From contig CAVRLX010000009.1 of assembly GCA_963721725.1 (NCBI GenBank), positions 124,001 to 188,000 on the forward strand: a stretch of DNA of 64,000 nucleotides, written 5' to 3'. Below the pieces are notes generated by a model. That model had not been told where the DNA came from. It made no database searches and saw only the letters and a list, made by a program, of their open reading frames with translations. The stretch comes from RI-153 sp963721725 (lineage in GTDB: Bacteria; Chloroflexota; Anaerolineae; Caldilineales; Caldilineaceae). A program made the translations under genes and the position numbers. Shown here one piece after another: positions 8,892 through 17,830 of the stretch (positions within the stretch are counted from its first letter, which is position 1; every line of letters begins with the position of its first letter).

Positions 8892-10025
8892 ATGTACGAG
8901 TTAAGCGATGATCTGAAAATGTTGCGTGATCTGGCACGCGATTTTGCCCAGAAAGAGATTATCCCCAACGCCGCCCACTATGACGAAAGCGGCGAGTGGC
9001 CGTGGGAGATCTTCAAAAAGGCGCGCGGGGTTGGGCTGATTAACCTCAATATCCCCGAAGAATATGGCGGGATTGGCGCGAATGTTTTGGAAGAATGTGT
9101 CATCGGCGAAGAATTGGCCTATGGCTGTTCGGGCATCCAGACGGCGTTGATGCTCAATCAGTTGGCGATGTTGCCGCTGCTGATTGCCGCCAACGATGCG
9201 CAAAAGAAGAAATATTTCTCTTGGCTGATAGAGGATGGCAAGATTGCTGCCTATTGTATGACCGAACCTGACGCCGGCTCCGATGTGGCGGGGATTAAAT
9301 CCACCGCCACCAAGAAGGGTGATGTCTATGTGCTCAACGGCTCCAAAACCTGGATCACCGATGGGCCAGTGGCGAGCGTTTTTACGGTTTTTGCCAAGAC
9401 CGATCCAGCGGCGGGCCATAACGGCATGAGCTGTTTCATTGTGGAGCGCGATTGGGCCGGTGTCAGTACAAGCAAGCCGCTGGAGAAGATGGGGCAGCAC
9501 GCCGCCCAGGCTTGCCAGGTTTTCTTTGAAAATGTGGAAGTGCCCGTCGAAAACTTGCTTGGCCGCGAGGGCGACGGTTTTATGATCGGCATGAAGGTCT
9601 TTGACAAAAGTCGCCCACCCGTGGCGGCGGCGGCGGTGGGCGTGGCTCGGCGTGCATTGGATGAATCTGTGCGCTATGCCGGGGAGCGCACGGCGTTTGG
9701 GCAGCCGATTGCCCGCTTCCAGGGTGTGGGGTTTATGTTGGCAGACATGGCGATCCGCGTAGAGGCAGGGCGCCATTTGGCCCACAAATCGGCGTGGTTG
9801 GTGGATAAAGGCGAGCGTAACACTATGGTGGCGGCGATGGCGAAGGCATTCTGTGCCGAGGCTGCCATGAAAAACGCGCTGGATGCTGTCCAGGTTTTTG
9901 GCGGCAATGGCTATAGCCGGGAGTATCCCGTGGAGAAGCTCATGCGCGATGCCAAGATCTATCAAATTTACGAAGGCACCACGCAGATTCAGCAGATGAT
10001 TATTGTGCGCGAGCTGTATAAGTAG
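8892..10025 (+). CDS. Acyl-CoA dehydrogenase
   Basis: Flavoprotein that removes two hydrogens from an acyl-CoA to give the 2-enoyl-CoA and passes electrons to ETF. The 377 residues follow the family layout: helical N-domain, beta domain with YCMTEPDAGSDVAGIKSTA, and C-terminal helical domain with ERTAFGQPI and QVFGGNGYSREYPVEKLMRDAKI. The catalytic base is the Glu of YEGT (about residue 361), as in short- and medium-chain enzymes. No ETF or other beta-oxidation genes are nearby, so chain length cannot be inferred. Confidence 0.93.
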   Translation: MYELSDDLKMLRDLARDFAQKEIIPNAAHYDESGEWPWEIFKKARGVGLINLNIPEEYGGIGANVLEECVIGEELAYGCSGIQTALMLNQLAMLPLLIAANDAQKKKYFSWLIEDGKIAAYCMTEPDAGSDVAGIKSTATKKGDVYVLNGSKTWITDGPVASVFTVFAKTDPAAGHNGMSCFIVERDWAGVSTSKPLEKMGQHAAQACQVFFENVEVPVENLLGREGDGFMIGMKVFDKSRPPVAAAAVGVARRALDESVRYAGERTAFGQPIARFQGVGFMLADMAIRVEAGRHLAHKSAWLVDKGERNTMVAAMAKAFCAEAAMKNALDAVQVFGGNGYSREYPVEKLMRDAKIYQIYEGTTQIQQMIIVRELYK

Positions 10026-10051
10026 AGGGTATGGATACGAAGTCGCGCCAC

Positions 10052-10090
10052 AAAGAAAGAGTTTCGGCTCTTTGAAGATGTCTTTGTGTG
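10052..10090 (+). repeat. 39-bp dispersed element, copy 2
   Basis: Most diverged of the three copies (six or so differences from the one at 8641-8679). It lies just after the acyl-CoA dehydrogenase stop and before a terminator hairpin. Confidence 0.65.
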
Positions 10091-10099
10091 CGGCCGCCT

Positions 10100-10146
10100 G
10101 TTGCGTGTTCCAGAGATTGGCGTTTCTGGGACACGCAACACTTTTT
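10100..10146. terminator. Terminator hairpin after acyl-CoA dehydrogenase
   Basis: Arms GTTGCGTGTTCCAGAGA and TTTCTGGGACACGCAAC pair with one wobble and one mismatch around TTGGCG, followed by ACTTTTT. It lies between convergent genes; its end overlaps the stop of the minus-strand gene. Confidence 0.7.
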
Positions 10147-11641
10147 ACGACGATTTGTCGGCGCGGCGGGCGTGGAGCAAGACGACACGCTGATCAAACA
10201 AAAGCACATCCCCGCGGCGATGCACATGCAAATCGGCGGCGTCGGTTTCGATGCTGGCCTCAAGCATTTCGGTGACAGCGTAGCGGGTCTGTTTCTCCAC
10301 GCCCAGTTCGTCCAGCCAAGCGTTGACCTCGCGCTGGCGTTTGATGACTTTGCCTTTTTCCACCACATAGCCCGCCGTGTGTAGCTGATCTTGTAACTGC
10401 TCTTGGGTGCGGATGGTGGCGTGGCTAGGGTTGCGCTTGGTCTCGATGACGTTTTGGGTGGCCCGTTTGACGGCATCTTCCGAGCCAGCCAGATCGGCAA
10501 TAAAAAGAGAGCCACCTGGGCGCAATACGCGATGAAACTCGCTGAGAATCCGATCCAATTTGCCCATGTGATGCAGAAGAAAGCGGCAGACCAGCCCATC
10601 AAAACTGCCGCTGCTAAAGGGCAGATCATGGGCCGGGCCAAGCCGATAGCTGATCCGGCGCACAATGTCTGGGTCAACCAAACTTAGCCGCAAATATTCG
10701 GCCCGTTCCAACATGGATGGGCTAATATCCACCCCCGCTACTTCGGCAGCGCCGGCCCGCGCCAGCGCCAGTGTGATCTCCCCCAAGCCGCAGCCCACCT
10801 CTAGCAGCCGATAGCCATCAATTGGACCGATGAAGCGTAAAAATTCTTTGGTGGCTTCATCGTATTTTTCCACCTGGGCTGCAAGCTGATCCACAGGCAG
10901 CGCCGCCGCCAATCCATTGTAAATCTGGCGAATCTGGACCATCTGCGCCATCAGATCGCTATCTGCGTTTGGCTCGCTACGACTGCCGGGAATGCTTAAC
11001 ATCGGGCGCGGCAGATGCTCGCGGCGGTTCATGTAGTTGACCTGCCAGCGCTGATCCGAAAAGACCAATTCCGTCACCCCAGTGTCATCAATCGAAATCG
11101 CCAGCCCATCAAATGATCCCAAATAGCGCAAAAAGGCCACAATGGCATTAGGGTTGGCAACGACCCATGTACTTTCTCCCCAGCGATTGCCCAAGAGATG
11201 ATCAAAGGCCGTCACTATCTTTGCTTGATAGGCCCGATAGTCAGCTTCATCCTGGCTGGAATGAGGGGCAGGTTCCAACATCCAATTGCGGGTGGGCGAG
11301 GGCGGGAAGAGCGTTTCCACCAATAAGGGCGTTCCCGTAGCCTGGCTAATGCGTTGAGCCGTCAGCCGACAGCGCATTTGCGGATTGCTGATTACGAGAC
11401 TGGCCTGCTCGTGGGTGCGCATCCATTCTGCCAGCGCGTTGGATTGTTCCCACCCCTGGGCTGTCAGCCCGGTGTCGCTGAGATTAAGATTGCCATAGCG
11501 CCGCTGCATACTTTCGGCATGGCCGATTAGCAGCAAGCGGGTGGGCCGATTGGGCAGCTTTTCTGGGCGTTGAAGTGCGGGACCAGGCTGGAAAGGGGAT
11601 GATTTCGGGTCTGGTTGAGCAGGCTGGTTGGAAGATGACAT
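10145..11641 (-). CDS. Degenerate histidine-phosphatase domain fused to SAM methyltransferase
   Basis: A 498-residue two-domain protein. Residues about 34-200 follow the phosphoglycerate-mutase/histidine-phosphatase pattern (LLLIGHAES, LSDTGLTAQGWEQS, VISNPQMRCRLTAQ), but the RHG triad reads GHA at 40-42 and the second catalytic His region (usually VSHGG) reads VANPN (160-164). H41 is kept, but the phosphate-binding Arg and the second His are gone, so phosphatase activity is doubtful. Residues about 255-420 are a class I methyltransferase: motif I LLEVGCGLGEIT (279-290), GVDISPSMLERA, then FLLHHMGKLDRILSEFHRVL and LRPGGSLFIADL. The methyl acceptor is unknown. It may be a small-molecule or quinone methyltransferase with a sensor-like N-domain. 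Confidence 0.8.
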   Translation of the reverse strand: MSSSNQPAQPDPKSSPFQPGPALQRPEKLPNRPTRLLLIGHAESMQRRYGNLNLSDTGLTAQGWEQSNALAEWMRTHEQASLVISNPQMRCRLTAQRISQATGTPLLVETLFPPSPTRNWMLEPAPHSSQDEADYRAYQAKIVTAFDHLLGNRWGESTWVVANPNAIVAFLRYLGSFDGLAISIDDTGVTELVFSDQRWQVNYMNRREHLPRPMLSIPGSRSEPNADSDLMAQMVQIRQIYNGLAAALPVDQLAAQVEKYDEATKEFLRFIGPIDGYRLLEVGCGLGEITLALARAGAAEVAGVDISPSMLERAEYLRLSLVDPDIVRRISYRLGPAHDLPFSSGSFDGLVCRFLLHHMGKLDRILSEFHRVLRPGGSLFIADLAGSEDAVKRATQNVIETKRNPSHATIRTQEQLQDQLHTAGYVVEKGKVIKRQREVNAWLDELGVEKQTRYAVTEMLEASIETDAADLHVHRRGDVLLFDQRVVLLHARRADKSS

Positions 11642-11784
11642 TGAATAGTCTAGGCTTTGCTAGCATCTACGCTAGCGTCAGATGCAGGGAACGAACTGGC
11701 TTGATTGTGCGCTGATCATACCAATCCTTACGCTGCGTGGCAAGCTTGTTTGATTCTGGCGAAGAGTGACAACAAAAATTCGAT

Positions 11785-11813
11785 TTGACATTCCTAGATA
11801 CCCTCGGTAGAAT
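11785..11813 (+). promoter_or_regulatory. Sigma-70-like promoter of the peptide transporter operon
   Basis: TTGACA at 11785-11790 and TAGAAT at 11808-11813 with 17 bp between them. It lies in a gene-free stretch (11642-12084) upstream of the transporter ATPase gene and would give a leader of roughly 265 nt. I see no recognisable riboswitch in the leader. A 69-codon open frame that starts here has no ribosome site or family resemblance and I do not call it. Confidence 0.6.
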
Positions 11814-12084
11814 ACCCTCGCTTCGACCTACACAAATAGATCCTGGGAATTTGAAATCTACAAGAGCATTTGCGCAGAGCTACCCCGCTGTGACTATGCC
11901 TAACTGGGTTCCCGTCCTCTATTCAGGGATTTCTTCCCATTTTCTCCTCTGGTTGATGCAATCAAATTTCACGGTTTCGCACAAAATTGGTTAATACCAG
12001 TAGTCTTTATACACCTTTCACTGTTGCCTATGTGCGCGTAATGGCGCGGACGTAGTCAATGTGCACCCTGTCAGGGAACATGCT

Positions 12085-13125
12085 GTGTCACAACAAACCA
12101 AGCAATCTCAATCTGTTCTCGAAACATCACCCTCCCAGCCCATTCTTGAAGTCAAGAATCTTAAAACGTACTTCTTTCTCGAAGATGGTGTGGTCCGCGC
12201 CGTCGATGGCGTTGATCTTACATTAGAGCGCCAATCGACGTTGGGCGTGGTGGGCGAGAGCGGTTGTGGCAAGAGCATGACCGCCAGCTCGATTATGCGG
12301 CTGGTCAAGTCGCCGCCGGGCAAAATCGTGGATGGCGAGATTTTGTTGCACCGCCGCGATGGCAGCACCGTGGATCTGGCGAAATTAGATGCAACCGGGT
12401 CACAGATGCGGTCGATTCGTGGCGAAGAAGTGGCGATGATCTTTCAGGAGCCGATGACCTCGCTCAATCCGCTCCACCGCATTGGCGACCAGATTGCTGA
12501 AACGGTAATTTTGCATCAGAAGGTGAGCAAGCGCGAGGCAATGCAGCGCGCCGAAGAGATGCTTCACCGTGTGCATATTAGCGCGCCCCAACAGCGGCTC
12601 AAAGAATATCCCCATCAGTTGAGCGGTGGCATGCGCCAGCGTGTTATGATCGCGATGGCGCTGTCGTGCAATCCCTCCATCTTGATCGCCGACGAACCCA
12701 CGACGGCGCTGGATGTGACGGTGCAGGCGCAGATCCTCGATTTGATGCAAGAACTTCAGGATGATTTTAAGTCCTCGATTATGATGATTACCCACAACCT
12801 GGGCGTGGTCTCACAGATCGCCGATCAGGTGGCGGTGATGTATTTGGGCAAAGTGGTTGAATATGGCCCCACCCGCTCGATTTTCCACCACCCCCTGCAT
12901 CCCTACACCGAAGGGCTGTTGGCCTCTATTCCTGTGTTGGGTCGCAAAAAAGCCAAACTTATCCCCATTGAAGGCATGGTCCCTAATGCCTTGTCCCGAA
13001 TTCAGGGCTGTTCTTTTGCCCCGCGCTGCCCCCATGCCATGCCCATCTGTCTTGAACAAGAACCACCCTTGGGCGAAATTGAATCAGGACATTGGGCCGC
13101 CTGTTGGCTGCATGAATCGCCCTAG
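12085..13125 (+). CDS. Peptide ABC transporter ATP-binding protein (DppD/OppD type)
   Basis: Energises uptake of oligopeptides or similar solutes, working as a pair with the DppF-type ATPase at 19705. Motifs: Walker A GESGCGKS, Q-loop MIFQEPMTSLNP, signature LSGGMRQR, Walker B ILIADEPTTALD, and the C-terminal oligopeptide-transporter extension with HPYTEGLL and GCSFAPRCPHAMP cysteines. I prefer the GTG at 12085 because an AGGGA lies about 7 nt before it; an ATG at 12061 is in frame but has no visible ribosome site. It is the first gene of the operon. Confidence 0.92.
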   Translation: MSQQTKQSQSVLETSPSQPILEVKNLKTYFFLEDGVVRAVDGVDLTLERQSTLGVVGESGCGKSMTASSIMRLVKSPPGKIVDGEILLHRRDGSTVDLAKLDATGSQMRSIRGEEVAMIFQEPMTSLNPLHRIGDQIAETVILHQKVSKREAMQRAEEMLHRVHISAPQQRLKEYPHQLSGGMRQRVMIAMALSCNPSILIADEPTTALDVTVQAQILDLMQELQDDFKSSIMMITHNLGVVSQIADQVAVMYLGKVVEYGPTRSIFHHPLHPYTEGLLASIPVLGRKKAKLIPIEGMVPNALSRIQGCSFAPRCPHAMPICLEQEPPLGEIESGHWAACWLHESP

Positions 13126-13221
13126 GGTGGGGTAGGATTCCTCATTTGGTTCTCGCTGCCTTCCCACCGGCAGTTTGAATAGTTGATCATTGTCGTTCTA
13201 TAAGGAGAAAGGAAGAAGATT

Positions 13222-15444
13222 ATGCATCAATTGCGCAAACTCTTGCTGCTTTCCATGTTGGTGGCGGTGTTGATTTTCGCCGCTGCTTGTGGAGCAGAAG
13301 AACCGGCTGCCCCGGCTGAGCAACCGGCTGCTGCGGAACCCGCTGCCCCGGCTGCCGAACCCGCCGCCGCCGAACCCGCTGCCCCGGCCGCCGAACCCGC
13401 CGCCGCTGAGGAGATGATTGAGACTCCCTACGGACCCCGCCCGGCTGGCACCATCGATTTCCCCGATCCACCAGAACTGGATCTGGGTGGTGCAGCAGTC
13501 GAGCCGCTGCCCATTGACCAAATTGTTACCTACAAGGCGCTGGATGAATATCACGAGCCAGAATGGGTGACTGCGTTGGTGGAAGCGGGCGAACTGCCCC
13601 CCGTGGAAGAGCGTCTCCCCAAAGAACCCAAGGTTATCCTGAGTGGTGGTATGTCGGATGGCATTGGTATCTACGGGGATAGCTGGCGCGACTTCTCGGC
13701 CTGCCCCACCGCCGGTTGGAATAACGGCGCGGGTGTTACCTCTGGTTGGTTCGGCATTGAAGCCATGTCGTTCAACTATTCTGCCCTGGTCAAGACTGGC
13801 CCACTCTTCCGTGCCGATCAAGATCTGGAACCATTCCCCAATACGGCTAAAAGCTGGGAGTGGAGTGAAGATGGTCTGCAATTGACCATGCACCTTATCG
13901 AAGGCGCTAAATGGTCGGACGGCGCACCCTTCACTGCCGACGATGTGATCTTTACCTGGGAAGATCTGCTTAACGATGACAACGTTGTGCGCAACGGCGT
14001 CAAGGGTGAGGCATTCGATCTGGACGGTCAACCCTCCATTTTGGAAAAGGTGGACGATTACACCATCCGCTGGACCTTTGCCACGCCCCGCCCGATGCAA
14101 CTCTTCTATTACATGGACGAGGGCGACTTCAACATTTCGCCTGCCCATATCTTGGAAGCCAAACACCCCAAGAACGACAGTAGCATGGATTACACCTCGT
14201 TCGCCAATGTAATGCCGCCCGATGCCCTGCCTGCCGTGACACTTGGCCCCTGGGTTCCGGTGGAATACAAGACCGACGAACTGCTGATCATGCGTCGCAA
14301 CCCCTACTTCTGGTCGGTTGACGAAGAGGGCAATCAACTGCCCTACATCGACGAAGCTGTCTACCAAAAAGGCCCCAGCGGCGTCGGCCGCACACTGTGT
14401 ACCCTGGCCGGTGGCTGTGACCACACCAACCTGGAGAATCCGTCCAGCGAGTTTGTGGAAGCGCTGAAGCGTGTTCAGGAACCTGATGCCCAATTCATCA
14501 TGAACTGGGGCCCCGAAGATCTGGCCTTCAATCTGGAATTGAACCAATCTGAGACCCTGGGCATTGCCGACGACCGTGATATGGCAATTCGCCAACTCTT
14601 CCGTGAGGACAAGTTCCGCCAAGCGTTGAGCCATGCCATCGACCGCGATGGGATCGCCCAATCGATTATGCGTGGGCCCTTCCTGCGTGCCTTCCCCGGT
14701 GGCCTCTTCCCTGGTTCGCCGGAGTTCGACAAGGCCTCGGTGGTCTACTATGGCTATGATGTAGAAAAAGCCAAAGCCCTCCTGGCCGAGATCGGTCTGG
14801 AAGACACCGACGGTAACGGCGTTCTCAACTTCACCGAAGGCCCTGCCGCTGGTGAAGATGTGATCGTCAGCATGTCCACCTCGCAAGATGCTGCTGAGAC
14901 CATCACCATCGGTGATCAATTGGCCGCCATGTTCGCAACTATCGGCATCAAGGTCAACGCCCGCCCCATGACCAGCCAGGCTCGCAACGACATGAACCAG
15001 GCCGGCACATGGGATATGCAGATGAACCGCACGGGCGACTTCTTGCTGCCCTTTACGCGCTGTAACAATCTGGCCCCGCTGACGGACCAGACACCCAACT
15101 GGAATCGCCGTGCCCAGGATGCCGAGCGTGTGTTACGCGATTGGGAACAAGATATGGTGGATACCATCACTGCCTATTGTGCTTCGCAGGATTCTGCCGA
15201 GCGCAAGGAGCTGATCAACCACTATAACTATCTCTTCACGCTGCACAACTACTCGCTAGGCACGATCATTGGCCGCAAGGGTCTGGCCCTGGCCGAACGC
15301 TTCAAGAATGTCCCCGGTGGCACCCCGCCCTACATGTACTCATGGGTCGAGGACGCCATCATGTCTGAGATCATTTGGACGCCTGCCGAGGATCAGAAAG
15401 AACAAGTACGCCCGGAGACGATTCCGGTGTACAGCAACGATTAA
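13222..15444 (+). CDS. Peptide ABC transporter substrate-binding lipoprotein (SBP_bac_5)
   Basis: 740 residues. A lipoprotein signal peptide (MHQLRKLLLLSMLVAVLIFA) ends in the lipobox FAAAC, which anchors the protein to the membrane at C23. A linker of repeated EPAAPA/AEPAA units (about residues 25-67) precedes the family 5 solute-binding domain, with WSEDGLQLTMHLIEGAKWSDG, FTADDVIFTWE, FRQALSHAIDRDGIA and later YDVEKAKALLAEIGL typical of DppA/OppA proteins. The ligand cannot be read from sequence; peptides are the default, but some members bind sugars, and GH4 genes lie downstream. The start follows GGAGAAAGGAAG. Confidence 0.92.
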   Translation: MHQLRKLLLLSMLVAVLIFAAACGAEEPAAPAEQPAAAEPAAPAAEPAAAEPAAPAAEPAAAEEMIETPYGPRPAGTIDFPDPPELDLGGAAVEPLPIDQIVTYKALDEYHEPEWVTALVEAGELPPVEERLPKEPKVILSGGMSDGIGIYGDSWRDFSACPTAGWNNGAGVTSGWFGIEAMSFNYSALVKTGPLFRADQDLEPFPNTAKSWEWSEDGLQLTMHLIEGAKWSDGAPFTADDVIFTWEDLLNDDNVVRNGVKGEAFDLDGQPSILEKVDDYTIRWTFATPRPMQLFYYMDEGDFNISPAHILEAKHPKNDSSMDYTSFANVMPPDALPAVTLGPWVPVEYKTDELLIMRRNPYFWSVDEEGNQLPYIDEAVYQKGPSGVGRTLCTLAGGCDHTNLENPSSEFVEALKRVQEPDAQFIMNWGPEDLAFNLELNQSETLGIADDRDMAIRQLFREDKFRQALSHAIDRDGIAQSIMRGPFLRAFPGGLFPGSPEFDKASVVYYGYDVEKAKALLAEIGLEDTDGNGVLNFTEGPAAGEDVIVSMSTSQDAAETITIGDQLAAMFATIGIKVNARPMTSQARNDMNQAGTWDMQMNRTGDFLLPFTRCNNLAPLTDQTPNWNRRAQDAERVLRDWEQDMVDTITAYCASQDSAERKELINHYNYLFTLHNYSLGTIIGRKGLALAERFKNVPGGTPPYMYSWVEDAIMSEIIWTPAEDQKEQVRPETIPVYSND

Positions 15445-15462
15445 GTTGAAGTGACTGCGTAA

Positions 15463-15515
15463 GGTGACAAGGTGACAAGGTGATATTTCACCCTTCACCT
15501 TGTCACCTTGTCACC
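15463..15515. repeat. GTGACAAGGTGACA palindrome in transporter operon
   Basis: A 21-bp perfect stem (15463-15483 with 15495-15515) made of reiterated GGTGACAA units, with an 11-nt loop. It lies between the binding-protein and permease genes and has no U-tract. Such hairpins after a binding-protein gene commonly raise its mRNA level relative to downstream permease genes. The same unit occurs at 1128-1152 across the junction of two genes. Confidence 0.7.
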
Positions 15516-15548
15516 CTCTCATCCTTGTCTCTCTAGCAAAGGCTGACC

Positions 15549-16548
15549 ATGCTTAACTACATCATTCGCCGCCTGTTGATTTCGGTGGTTGTTCTGATTG
15601 CCATTGCCACCACATCCTTCTTCATCATCCAGTTGCCGCCGGGTGATTTCGCGTCGACCTACAAGCAGTTCCTGATCCAGAATGGCGGTCTGACCGAAGA
15701 CAGAGCGGAAGAGATGACGATGTTGGTACGCAAGCAATACGGTTTGGACCAGCCTGTTTATATGCAATTCTTTACCTGGGTCAAGGGAATCGTGACTGAG
15801 GGAAAATTTGGCTATTCGTTTGCCTATCGCCGCGATGCTGGCGAAATTATTCTGGATCGCTTCCCCAAAACCATGATGTTGGCGCTACTGGCCCATTTAA
15901 CCTCTACAATTGTGGGCGTTTTTGCCGGGATCTATGTAGCGCCACGGCAATATGGCTGGGCCGATAATATTTTAAGTGTAATTGCCTTTATTCTGACCTC
16001 TATCCCACGCTTTTTTATGGCGTTGGTCATCTTATATCTGTTGACCTTCACCTTTCGCCAGAGCCATATTACTTCGTTCTTCGCGCCCGAATATGCCGTC
16101 GCGCCCTGGTCTTGGGCGAAATTTGTCGATTTGATCAAGCACATTTGGCCCGTGGTGCTTGTGGCCGGGCTGGGCGGTGTCGCCCGCAATATGCCGCGTC
16201 ATCCGCGGCAATTTGTTGGATGTGCTGAACGCCCAATACGTGACCACAGCCCGCTCCAAAGGGCTGCGCGAAAGCACCGTGATGAACAAACACGCCGTGC
16301 CCAACGCGCTGCACCCCATGGTTGCCTATCAAGGAACCGTGCTGCCCTACATGCTCCAGGGTGAACTAGAGGTCACGATTGTCATGGGCATCCCCACACT
16401 TGGCCCCATTCTCTATCAGGCGCTGGCTACACAGGATGTCTACTTATCTGGCGGCGCTTTGTTAGTTATCGCTGCCATGATTGTGCTCGGTAACCTATTG
16501 GCCGATCTCTTCCTGGCTATGCTTGACCCGCGCATTCGTTACAGCTAA
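15549..16548 (+). CDS. Peptide ABC transporter permease (DppB/OppB type), frameshifted
   Basis: Forms half of the membrane channel. The N-terminal frame (MLNYIIRRLLISVVVLIAIA, the conserved opening, then PPGDF and RKQYGLDQPVY) runs into unrelated residues after GGVARNM. The family continues in the next frame with RVIRGNLLDVLNAQYV, then TTARSKGLRE (EAA loop) and a normal C-terminus LADLFLAMLDPRIRYS. One extra C in the CC at 16194-16195 explains the break; without it the protein would be 332 residues, the normal length. I judge this more likely a sequence error than a true knockout, because both parts are otherwise well conserved. Confidence 0.85.
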
Positions 16549-16577
16549 ACAATTCCCTTTTTGGAGGGCCGACACCG

Positions 16578-17711
16578 ATGAGTGTAGCAGTCGACGTTTT
16601 ACAAAAAGAAAAGGTCCAGGCCCTGCGTCCGCAGCGTCGAGAAACCTATTACCAACTGGTATGGCGACGCTTTCAGCGCAGCAAACCCGCCATTGCCGGT
16701 GGACTGATCGTGCTCATGCTGGGGCTGTTGGCGATTTTCGCAGATTTTTTCGCACCTTATCCGCTGAAATACACCAACGCCCAAGATGCCCTCATTCCAC
16801 CCACCAAAGTTCATTTTATCGACAATGAGGGCAATTTCCATCTGCGTCCCTTCGTCTATGAGCAGGTTGTCACCGTCGATTCCAAAACGTTTGTGCCAAC
16901 CTGGGTCGAAGAGATGGATCAAACGTTCCCCATCTACTTTTTTGTAGAAGGCTGGGAATATAAACTCTTTGGCCTGATCCCCATGAATCTTCACCTCTTT
17001 GGGGTGGAAGGGACCGACATCTTCCTGCTAGGAACCGACAAACTGGGCGCGGATCTCTGGAGCAAATCGTGTGAAGCAGGGCGCATTTCGCTGACCATGA
17101 GCATTTTTGGGACCATTATTAGTGTGATTATCGGCTCTGCGGTTGGCGTCATTTCGGGCTACTATGGCGGCTGGTTCGATAATGTGGTACAGCGCTTTGT
17201 GGAGTTTATTTCGGCCTTTCCCCAATTGGCACTCTGGCTGGCCTTGGCTGCCATTGTGCCGCGCACCTGGGATTCGTTTAGCATCTTCATTATCATGGCT
17301 CTGATCTTTGCGCTGCTCTCGTGGACAACCCTGGCGCGCGAGGTGCGCGGCAAGGTGCTCTCCTTCCGCGAGACAGATTTTGTGCTGGCCGCCAAAGAGA
17401 TGGGCGCATCCGACCGGCGCATTATGTTTTTGCATTTGCTGCCCAACACCTTCAGCCACATTATCGTGATTTTGACGCTAACCATTCCCGGCATCATCCT
17501 GGCCGAAGCCTTTCTCAGTTTCTTGGGCATTGGCATTCAGCGCCCGTTGATTAGCTGGGGGCTGCTCATGCAAGATGCGCAAAACTTGCGCACGCTGGGC
17601 GAGACGCCCTGGGTGATGGCCCCAGCTGCGTTTATCATCCTGGCTGTGCTTGGTTTCAACCTTCTGGGCGATGGTCTGCACGACGCCGCCGATCCCTATG
17701 CGATTACATAA
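16578..17711 (+). CDS. Peptide ABC transporter permease (DppC/OppC type)
   Basis: 377 residues with an N-terminal cytoplasmic segment, a first membrane helix (AIAGGLIVLMLGLLAIFADF), a long external loop of about 110 residues, then the five-helix permease core. The EAA coupling loop reads DFVLAAKEMGASDRRIMFLHLLP and the C-terminal region includes AEAFLSFLGIG and GDGLHDAADPY. The loop is longer than in E. coli DppC, a variant seen in many Gram-positive and Chloroflexota transporters. A GGAGGG lies 8 nt before the ATG. Confidence 0.93.
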   Translation: MSVAVDVLQKEKVQALRPQRRETYYQLVWRRFQRSKPAIAGGLIVLMLGLLAIFADFFAPYPLKYTNAQDALIPPTKVHFIDNEGNFHLRPFVYEQVVTVDSKTFVPTWVEEMDQTFPIYFFVEGWEYKLFGLIPMNLHLFGVEGTDIFLLGTDKLGADLWSKSCEAGRISLTMSIFGTIISVIIGSAVGVISGYYGGWFDNVVQRFVEFISAFPQLALWLALAAIVPRTWDSFSIFIIMALIFALLSWTTLAREVRGKVLSFRETDFVLAAKEMGASDRRIMFLHLLPNTFSHIIVILTLTIPGIILAEAFLSFLGIGIQRPLISWGLLMQDAQNLRTLGETPWVMAPAAFIILAVLGFNLLGDGLHDAADPYAIT

Positions 17712-17713
17712 GC

Positions 17714-17812
17714 TGCGAGTACCTATGTCTAGGGTGCGACCCACTCGCCAGGGGTCGAGTGGGTCTGAAAAGCGTGTGTGGCGGGTGCGTCGCACCCTAT
17801 ATAGTTATAGCT
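17714..17812. repeat. REP-like palindrome, copy B
   Basis: Left arm CTAGGGTGCGACCCACTCGC, spacer with GTCGAGTGGGTCTGAAAAGC, right part GTGTGGCGGGTGCGTCGCAC followed by CCTATATAGTTATAG. It lies between the DppC-type gene and the cytochrome gene. It shares the CACTCGCCAGG and GCGTGTGTGGCG blocks with copy D at 46994-47091. Confidence 0.7.
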
Positions 17813-17830
17813 GCGATTGATAAAAATTGT

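Noticed and set aside
11785..11994. 69-codon open frame upstream of the transporter genes
   Set aside because: It coincides with the promoter, has no ribosome site and no family resemblance.
13300..13420. Regular GCC/GAA tandem pattern, possible repeat array or CRISPR
   Set aside because: It is in-frame coding for an Ala/Pro/Glu linker after a lipobox; there are no spacers.
13198..14919. 573-codon antisense open frame opposite the peptide-binding protein gene
   Set aside because: It is a shadow of a conserved gene in GC-rich DNA; the plus-strand protein has a full domain and lipobox, and the antisense frame has no family features or ribosome site.
16180..16200. Programmed ribosomal frameshift in the DppB-type gene and metallo-hydrolase, sharing TGCCGCGTCA
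   Set aside because: There is no slippery heptamer or downstream structure; the genes are unrelated, and many other breaks without this sequence exist, so sequence error is simpler.
16159..16548. Separate small membrane protein
   Set aside because: It is the C-terminal half of the DppB-type permease displaced by one extra base.
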